DNA of 64,000 nt from NCBI RefSeq assembly GCF_004208515.1, contig NZ_SGIM01000001.1, positions 1 through 64,000 on the forward strand. The letters run 5' to 3'. Shown here in pieces: positions 58,482-64,000 of this stretch. A program made the translations under genes and the position numbers. Positions within the stretch are counted from its first letter, which is position 1; every line of letters starts with the position of its first letter. This DNA is from Acinetobacter halotolerans (GTDB lineage: Bacteria > Pseudomonadota > Gammaproteobacteria > Pseudomonadales > Moraxellaceae). A model generated the notes under the pieces. It ran no database searches and was not told the origin of the DNA. It saw nothing but the letters and a program-made list of their open reading frames with translations.

Positions 58482-59702
58482 ATGCGAGAAATCATTCTTA
58501 TATCCTTTTTAGGACCAGATCAACCGAATCAGTTTACTCGATTAATGCAAGTACTATCCGTACATTCTTTGCAAATACTCGATGTTGGACAGGCCGTTAT
58601 CCACAATCAACTCACTTTAGGGATTGTTGTTGCTTCGGATAATGAAACTGCAACTGCATTAGCAATGAAAGAGATCCTGATTTTAGCACATGATATTGGC
58701 TTAACTGTTCGATTTAAACCAATCTCCAACGCAGAATATGAGCAATGGGTCAGTGAAGGTGGCAGAACACGTTATATTGTCACAGCGCTTGCGCCAGAAT
58801 TAACCGCAGAACACTTGCAAGCTGTCACAAATATTGTGTCAGGTCAGGGCTTTAATATCGAAACAGTTACTCGACTGTCAGGTCGTTTGGCTTTAGAAGA
58901 AGAAAGTCATTTTCCTCGTCGTGCCTGTGTGCAGTTTGGTTTAAGTGGTCAAATGCTAGATGCACAAGCCATGCGTGCTGCCTGTTTAAGTTTATCTGGC
59001 GAATTGAATATTGATGTCGCAGTGCAAGAAGACAATGCTTATCGCCGTAATCGTCGTTTAGTATGCTTTGATATGGATTCGACTTTAATTGAACAAGAGG
59101 TGATTGATGAAATCGCCTTAGAAGCAGGTGTTGGTGCGCAAGTTGCTGAAATTACAGAGCGTGCTATGCAAGGTGAATTAGATTTTCAACAAAGCTTTCG
59201 TGCTCGCGTTGCTTTATTGAAAGGTTTAGATGCTTCAGTTCTACCTAAGATTGCAGAACGTTTGACTATTACTGAAGGTGCTGAGCGTCTGATTACGACA
59301 TTAAAATCATTGGGTTATAAAACTGCGATCTTATCTGGTGGCTTTCAGTATTTCGCTGAATATCTACAAGAAAAACTTGGGATTGATGAAGTTCACGCCA
59401 ATATTTTAGATGTACAAGATGGCGTTGTTACTGGTGAAGTCCAAGGCGCAATCGTTGATGGCGCACGTAAAGCTGAATTGTTACGCCAATTGGCTGAACG
59501 GATGGGAATCTCACTTGAACAAGCCATGGCGGTGGGGGATGGTGCCAATGATTTACCGATGCTGTCTATAGCAGGTTTAGGTGTTGCATTCCGTGCTAAA
59601 CCATTGGTGCGTCAAAATGCCAATCAAGCTATTTCTAGCGTGGGCTTGGATGGGGTGTTATATCTATTAGGAATGCATGATAAAGACCTGAATCGTGCTT
59701 AA
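58482..59702 (+). CDS. serB: Phosphoserine phosphatase
   Basis: A 406-residue enzyme making serine from phosphoserine. An N-terminal pair of ACT-like domains (residues 1-180) precedes the HAD phosphatase domain with DMDSTLIEQEVIDEIA (nucleophile Asp), the SGGF motif and GDGANDLPML. The ACT extension is typical of pseudomonads, mycobacteria and Acinetobacter. Divergent from the Smp-like gene with 63 bp between the start codons. Confidence 0.96.
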   Translation: MREIILISFLGPDQPNQFTRLMQVLSVHSLQILDVGQAVIHNQLTLGIVVASDNETATALAMKEILILAHDIGLTVRFKPISNAEYEQWVSEGGRTRYIVTALAPELTAEHLQAVTNIVSGQGFNIETVTRLSGRLALEEESHFPRRACVQFGLSGQMLDAQAMRAACLSLSGELNIDVAVQEDNAYRRNRRLVCFDMDSTLIEQEVIDEIALEAGVGAQVAEITERAMQGELDFQQSFRARVALLKGLDASVLPKIAERLTITEGAERLITTLKSLGYKTAILSGGFQYFAEYLQEKLGIDEVHANILDVQDGVVTGEVQGAIVDGARKAELLRQLAERMGISLEQAMAVGDGANDLPMLSIAGLGVAFRAKPLVRQNANQAISSVGLDGVLYLLGMHDKDLNRA

Positions 59703-60110
59703 ATACGATGATAATTGCATTAAAACAGTGCCGCTTTTTGAGCGGCATTGTGCATTTTTAGTCTGTCTTTTTTTCTTCATATTTATGTCTAAATGTATAG
59801 AAAAACAACGATAAAAAAATTTAGAAAAAAGTTTTTATACATCCGAATTGATGTCAGTTTTTTTGTAATGACACGCTGCAATTGATGCTATATAGAAATT
59901 CAGGACTTTTGTAATTTAAAAAAATGTAATGACAAAAGCATATTGCGACAGCTTGTGTCGTGTGGCTAATTTAAGGCTCTTTTTTTCTAAAAAAAACACT
60001 CCATAATGCTTAAAGACGCAAATGCAATACGAAGTACTGTTAGAGATACAGAACAATTATGATGAGGTCTGAATAAGAATACAGACCATCCTTTTAAGAC
60101 GGAGGTTCCT
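59703..60110. other. 408-bp gene-free stretch upstream of small membrane gene
   Basis: It holds the serB terminator, then an A+T-rich stretch with direct repeats of TGTAATGACA (59864-59873 and 59925-59934), a CGACA / TGTCG hairpin (59946-59960) and a seven-T run near 59980. A small RNA or a regulatory leader is possible; neither is proven. No ORF. Confidence 0.55.
59729..59747 (+). terminator. serB terminator
   Basis: TGCCGCT / AGCGGCA with a 5-nt loop, followed by TTGTGCATTTTTAG. Confidence 0.75.
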
Positions 60111-60446
60111 ATGGAAGCAGCGAATTTCACCATGTGGGTTGGATTTAGCTTAATCGCTGTCGCAGTTATTGCTGTTTTCTTTTCTCCTTATCGTCGTTGG
60201 TTAGGTTTTATGTTGGCGGGTATGCTCTGCTGGGGACTGTTAGAGGTGGTGCGCTTTGGCGTACAAACCATATTTGAGATATCAGTCGCCTATAGTTATC
60301 TGACAGCCTTAAGCCTCGCGATGGTAACGGTTACATTTATCCTTTTACGTGAAGACAAACAAGCACAAAAACAATTGGCAAATCGTCAATATATTGAACA
60401 TACACCAGTATATAAGGACGATCAGCAACAATGTTCTAGCCGATAA
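60111..60446 (+). CDS. Small membrane protein of unknown function
   Basis: A 111-residue protein with three hydrophobic helices (about 9-25, 33-52, 60-82) and a charged, Gln-rich tail (EDKQAQKQLANRQYIEH). GGAGG precedes the ATG at 60111. A long upstream leader and a perfect terminator downstream mark it as a single regulated gene. No family recognised; inner-membrane location is the only supported statement. Confidence 0.75.
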   Translation: MEAANFTMWVGFSLIAVAVIAVFFSPYRRWLGFMLAGMLCWGLLEVVRFGVQTIFEISVAYSYLTALSLAMVTVTFILLREDKQAQKQLANRQYIEHTPVYKDDQQQCSSR

Positions 60447-60464
60447 CTTATAATAATTCGAACA

Positions 60465-60500
60465 ACAACAAAGGCATGCTCAGCATGCCTTTGTTGTATT
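60465..60500 (+). terminator. Terminator after small membrane gene
   Basis: Perfect 15-bp arms (60465-60479, 60483-60497) with a 3-nt loop, ending in TTGTTGTATT. Confidence 0.82.
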
Positions 60501-60588
60501 CTGTGACAAAGCTTTTACCGACCTTTCTACAATTGTGCTAGGATACGGATTGTCTTAATTTCCACCATATACTGTAGGCATAAATGTC

Positions 60589-61068
60589 ATGAAGCTTTCT
60601 TCTTTACCTGTGGTTAAGCTACCTATTGTTGATGTAAGTACTGATCCACTTGATTTGTTAGTGGCAGGTTTGGCGTTACGTATGAAGCAATTAGCGCGTA
60701 CTAGCCCGAAGTTTATTGAGTTGGTACATGATCGCGAGTTCCGTATTCAAATCGGTACTGATTTAGGACTGGCACGTCAAATCCTTGTGAACCATGGCAA
60801 GATTGAGACAGTTGCAGGTAGCCCAGAAAAAGCTGACTTTATTTTACAATTTGCCGATAGTGAGCAAGGCGTAAAAACGTTAGTGAAAGGTGATCCAACT
60901 GCATTCATGACTGGGATGCAAGATGGCAGTATTAAAATGGAAGGCGACTTTAGTTTGTTGGTTTGGTTTAACCAAGCTGCGAAATTAATTCCACCTAAAG
61001 TGCCAAAACCTGTAAAAGAAAAATTACGTCAAGCACGTGCATTTATTAAAGAAAAAACAGGCAAATAA
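60589..61068 (+). CDS. SCP2 sterol-binding-like domain protein
   Basis: A 159-residue soluble protein with an SCP2/ubiquinone-biosynthesis accessory-like fold: FRIQIGTDLGLARQILV, ADFILQFADSEQGVKTLVKGDPTAFMTGMQDGSIKMEGDF in order, and a basic tail. The family binds lipids or isoprenoids; UbiJ is a relative. No ubi genes are nearby, so a lipid-carrier role is only a suggestion. It converges with dtd on a strong terminator. Confidence 0.85.
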   Translation: MKLSSLPVVKLPIVDVSTDPLDLLVAGLALRMKQLARTSPKFIELVHDREFRIQIGTDLGLARQILVNHGKIETVAGSPEKADFILQFADSEQGVKTLVKGDPTAFMTGMQDGSIKMEGDFSLLVWFNQAAKLIPPKVPKPVKEKLRQARAFIKEKTGK

Positions 61069-61080
61069 AAAGCCATAATA

Positions 61081-61120
61081 AAAGCTGCCAATTTGATGCG
61101 TTCAAATTGGCAGCTTTTTT
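61081..61120. terminator. Bidirectional terminator, SCP2 gene / dtd
   Basis: Perfect 16-bp arms AAAGCTGCCAATTTGA (61081-61096) and complement (61102-61117), loop TGCGT, T run on the plus strand. Confidence 0.9.
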
Positions 61121-61131
61121 ATTGTTTGGAA

Positions 61132-61572
61132 TTATTCGATTTCTAAGTTAAAAGTCACTGGACCATCATTGATTAAGTGCACTTTCATATCCGCCGCAAA
61201 AATCCCTGTTTCAACCTGTTCAAATTGTTGACGGCTATACTCAACCAATTGTTCATACAGCGCTTTGGCTTCAGTCGGTGGCATAGCAGGTCCAAAGTCA
61301 GGTCGTAAGCCTTTTTGGGTTTGCGCCATAAGGGTAAACTGAGACACTAATAAAACCCCACCCTTGGCTTGACTGACATTCCAGCCCATTTTGCCTTGTT
61401 CATCATCAAAGATTCGATATTTTAGAATCTTATCAATCAACTTTTGCCCTTTCTCAAAGGTATCTTCTTTGCCGAGGCCTAAAAATACTAATAAACCGTG
61501 TTGAATCTCACCAGTCGTTTGACCGTCAACCACAACCTTGGCTTCGAGGACTCGTTGAATAACTGCGCGCAT
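61132..61572 (-). CDS. dtd: D-aminoacyl-tRNA deacylase
   Basis: A 146-residue editing enzyme clearing D-amino acids (and glycine mischarged on tRNA-Ala) from tRNA. The SQFTLMAQ active-site segment, the RPDFGPAMPPTEA loop and the C-terminal NDGPVTFNLE (Gly-Pro motif) are present. Complete. Divergent from pncB. Confidence 0.96.
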   Translation of the reverse strand: MRAVIQRVLEAKVVVDGQTTGEIQHGLLVFLGLGKEDTFEKGQKLIDKILKYRIFDDEQGKMGWNVSQAKGGVLLVSQFTLMAQTQKGLRPDFGPAMPPTEAKALYEQLVEYSRQQFEQVETGIFAADMKVHLINDGPVTFNLEIE

Positions 61573-61724
61573 AACATTGAAAGAGAATTGAAAAAAGACA
61601 GGCGATTTTAGCAGAGAAGCTTGATTAAAAAGTGACTTTGCAGCAAAAGTCTACTATCCAACAGCAGCGCTTTGGTTGTATAACGAAAGATATTATGCAA
61701 AAGAATGGGTTAAAACCAGCACCT

Positions 61725-62927
61725 ATGTCTGCCATTATTCGATCTTTACTCGACACCGACTTATATAAATTCACCATGTTGCAAGTGGTGTTACATCAGT
61801 TTCCGCAAACCCATAGTGTTTATTTATTTCGTTGTCGGAATTTAAAAGATACGGCTTATCCTTTGGCAGAAATTTTAGCTGATTTAAATCATCAACTCGA
61901 TTTGCTCTGCGATTTAAAATTTGCAGAAGATGAGCTGCAATACTTACGCTCATTGCGTTTTATCAAAAGTGATTTCGTTGATTATCTAGAATTATTCCAA
62001 CTGAAACGTCGTTTTATTCAGGCCAGTGTTGATGACGCTGGGCGTTTAGATATTCGAATCGAAGGACCCATGGTTCAAGCGATGATGTTTGAGATTTTTG
62101 TCTTGGCCATCGTCAATGAACTGTATTTCCGCCGTATTCGTCATGATGATGTTTGGGTTGAAGGTGAGCGTCGGTTACAGCAGAAGTTGATTCAGTTGCA
62201 ACAGTATGCTGAATTACAACAAGAAAATGATCCACCCTTTTTGGTTTCAGATTTTGGAACACGTCGCCGTTATAGTTTTGAATGGCAGAAGCATGTGGTA
62301 CAAGCGTTTCATACTGCTGCACCAACCGTATTTCGTGGAACCAGCAATGTGCTATTAGCTAAAGAACTTGGCATTAGCCCCATCGGAACGATGGCGCATG
62401 AGTTTTTACAAGCCTTTCAAGCATTGGATGTGCGATTACGCAACTTCCAGAAAGCGGCACTAGAAGCGTGGGTACAAGAGTATCGGGGAGATCTTGGTAT
62501 TGCTTTGACCGATGTGGTCGGTATGGATGCCTTCTTGCGTGATTTTGATTTGTATTTTGCCAAGTTATTTGATGGCTTGCGGCATGACAGTGGTGATCCG
62601 TATGAGTGGGGCGACAAAGCTTATGCTCACTACCGTAAATTAAAAATTGATACCAAGACCAAGATGCTGACCTTTAGTGATGGTCTTGATTTAGAAAAGG
62701 CATGGTTATTACATCAGTATTTTAAAGATCGTTTCCAAGTTAGTTTTGGAATAGGGACCAATCTGACCAATGATATGGGGCAGACACCGTTGAATATTGT
62801 GTTGAAATTGGTGGAGTGTAATCGCCAATCTGTAGCCAAAATCTCGGATAGTTCAGGAAAAACCATGAGTGATAATGAGACCTTCCTTGCTTATTTACGA
62901 CAAGTGTTTGAGATTGAGGACGTTTAG
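61725..62927 (+). CDS. pncB: Nicotinate phosphoribosyltransferase
   Basis: A 400-residue enzyme making nicotinate mononucleotide for NAD, downstream of the nicotinamidase encoded at 47.5 kb. Family segments: [14 protein letters not shown] at the N-terminus, the [13 protein letters not shown] site, the phosphorylated-His region [16 protein letters not shown], and [14 protein letters not shown]. The start at ATG 61725 gives the usual N-terminus; in-frame starts at 61695 (ATG) and 61632 (GTG) would add non-conserved residues. Confidence 0.95.
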   Translation: MSAIIRSLLDTDLYKFTMLQVVLHQFPQTHSVYLFRCRNLKDTAYPLAEILADLNHQLDLLCDLKFAEDELQYLRSLRFIKSDFVDYLELFQLKRRFIQASVDDAGRLDIRIEGPMVQAMMFEIFVLAIVNELYFRRIRHDDVWVEGERRLQQKLIQLQQYAELQQENDPPFLVSDFGTRRRYSFEWQKHVVQAFHTAAPTVFRGTSNVLLAKELGISPIGTMAHEFLQAFQALDVRLRNFQKAALEAWVQEYRGDLGIALTDVVGMDAFLRDFDLYFAKLFDGLRHDSGDPYEWGDKAYAHYRKLKIDTKTKMLTFSDGLDLEKAWLLHQYFKDRFQVSFGIGTNLTNDMGQTPLNIVLKLVECNRQSVAKISDSSGKTMSDNETFLAYLRQVFEIEDV

Positions 62928-63296
62928 TCATTTTTTGATCACTAAAAAGCGAGTGCTGTCATGGAATGGCTTAAATCTTACAAGTGATTTGTAGAGTTAT
63001 TTTTTACTTTTGAAAGATCAAAAGTAACAAAAATCTTTTGTTGAACTGACGGCACATCCTTTATGCCGAAGTTCAACAGGCGGCATCCATGCCGCCTTCG
63101 CACCAGTAAACTTTCTCTAGAGATTTACAAGGCTTAACTTTCTCAATGTTATTAAGTTTTATACTTTTAATTCATAATCGTTGGACTTATTGCTATATCT
63201 GATTTGCTGCCAAATGAATGCAAAAAATCAGACAAAGATACAAACTGAGCTATGCTAAAATCAATCACAATGCTGTGATCACAAGATTCCATAACA
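62928..63296. other. 369-bp gene-free stretch with palindromic repeat copy 2
   Basis: It holds a 10-bp perfect hairpin TTACTTTTGA / TCAAAAGTAA (63004-63013, 63018-63027) and the GGCGGCAT palindrome (63079-63096). Both motifs also occur in the repeat-rich gap at 37.4-37.7 kb. The promoter of the sulfurtransferase gene is expected at the right. No ORF. Confidence 0.65.
63079..63096. repeat. GGCGGCAT palindrome, copy 2
   Basis: GGCGGCAT-CC-ATGCCGCC with 8-bp perfect arms; 17 of 18 bases match the copy at 37684-37701, and the flanks CAACA and CTT-GCAC are shared as well. Confidence 0.78.
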
Positions 63297-64000
63297 ATGA
63301 CTGACATTGATTTTAAACTCGGTTTACTGATTGAACCTGAACAACTTGTTCCGCATTTGGGGCATGAGTTGATTCGTGTGATTGATTTAAGTCGGGCATC
63401 GGTTTATGAACAGTTGCATATTCCTCATGCGATTCATTTACAGCCTAAATATTTAGTTGCGCAAAATGAACAAGCCAATGGTGTATTGCCCGATGTAGAG
63501 GGTTTAAAAGCCTTAATTGAAAAATTAAATATTTCACCTCAGCATCATGTGGTGGTATATGACGATGAAGGTGGGGCTTGGGCAGGACGCTTGATCTGGA
63601 ATTTACATTGCCTTGGGTTTACTCGCACCAGTCTAATCAATGGTGGCATTCACGCTTGGTTGGGTGCAAGTTTGCCAACGACCACTGATGTTGAAACCTT
63701 TATTCCTATTCGCGAACGTGTACAGGTGGATTTGAATGCGGTACAACAACACCGTATTGAATATAATGAATTATTAGAGCAGGTTCAAGAACACAATATC
63801 CAGTTGTGGGATTGTCGTAGTCATGACGAATATATAGGTTTGCGTTTAGCTGCGCGACGCGGCGGTCACATTCCAAATGCAATGCATTTTGAGTGGAGTA
63901 CTGCCCTTAATCGTGAAAATCATCTAAAATTACACTCGCTTGAACGCACTCAACAACGTTTAGAGCAATTAGGCTTTGATTTACAACAACCTGTCGTGGT
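63297..64000 (+). CDS. Rhodanese-type sulfurtransferase, cut by window end
   Basis: The first 234 codons of a two-domain rhodanese family protein (thiosulfate or mercaptopyruvate sulfurtransferase). Domain 1 (about 20-120) contains VVVYDDEGGAWAGRLIWNLH and NGGIHAW. Its active-site Cys position is occupied by Asp or Glu, as usual for the inactive half. Domain 2 begins near 155 with WDCRSHDEYIGL and GGHIPNAMHFEW, and is open at the right edge, so the catalytic Cys loop lies just beyond the window. The ATG at 63297 is clear. Which donor it uses cannot be judged. Confidence 0.87.
   Translation, partial: MTDIDFKLGLLIEPEQLVPHLGHELIRVIDLSRASVYEQLHIPHAIHLQPKYLVAQNEQANGVLPDVEGLKALIEKLNISPQHHVVVYDDEGGAWAGRLIWNLHCLGFTRTSLINGGIHAWLGASLPTTTDVETFIPIRERVQVDLNAVQQHRIEYNELLEQVQEHNIQLWDCRSHDEYIGLRLAARRGGHIPNAMHFEWSTALNRENHLKLHSLERTQQRLEQLGFDLQQPVV

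Overview
The window reads as a chromosomal segment of an Acinetobacter species. Evidence: moderate-to-low G+C outside one foreign cassette, an ADC-like class C beta-lactamase, a dapA-bamC-purC block, ribBA-ribH-nusB-thiL-pgpA and glmU-glmS blocks, and many proteins of Acinetobacter type. Coding density is high, with convergent genes often separated by perfect bidirectional hairpin terminators. No rRNA, tRNA, CRISPR array, insertion sequence or prophage was recognised.

Region by region. 1-1.64 kb is the accessory part: a decayed integron-type integrase on the minus strand, facing away from two plus-strand cassette-like genes. One is an A+T-rich orphan; the other is a G+C-rich VOC-fold gene. 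An attC-like site lies between them and a strong terminator closes the block. 1.9-8.7 kb holds an SLC13-type transporter, an outer-membrane beta-barrel protein, an aldehyde dehydrogenase, a DUF1287 protein, and a sodium:amino-acid symporter followed by a 39-residue MetS-like small subunit. 8.7-21 kb has rsmB-fmt, ilvD, a tandem DsbA/HCCA-isomerase-like protein, a TSUP transporter converging on a LysR regulator, uraA and ppc. 21-26 kb is a TetR regulator divergent from a two-gene RND efflux operon, with a 15-bp inverted repeat between them. 26-38.9 kb carries dnaJ, dapB, a START protein, an MFS exporter divergent from a LysR regulator, a MocR-type regulator, an alcohol dehydrogenase, tag, the mutY-LytM-small-protein group, a dienelactone hydrolase and a DUF1328 small membrane protein.

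39-50 kb carries a YcgN-type cysteine-cluster protein, a PQQ-type sugar dehydrogenase lipoprotein, the ADC-like beta-lactamase, rarA, a YddG-like exporter, purC-bamC-dapA, a nicotinamidase, an Lrp/AsnC regulator and a YitT protein. 50-57 kb holds glmS-glmU (cell-wall UDP-GlcNAc supply) and pgpA-thiL-nusB-ribH-ribBA (phospholipid, thiamine, transcription antitermination, riboflavin). 57-64 kb has an Smp/YtjB-like membrane protein divergent from serB, small conserved proteins, dtd, pncB, and the first two-thirds or more of a rhodanese-type sulfurtransferase cut by the window end.

Most of the window is ordinary housekeeping. The strongest unusual signals are the degenerate integron with its cassettes, a family of GGCGGCAT palindromes near 37.4-37.7 and 63.1 kb, the operator-like repeat of the efflux locus, and a RibBA whose GTP cyclohydrolase II half lacks its zinc and catalytic motifs. 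I did not find a clearly novel multi-gene system.
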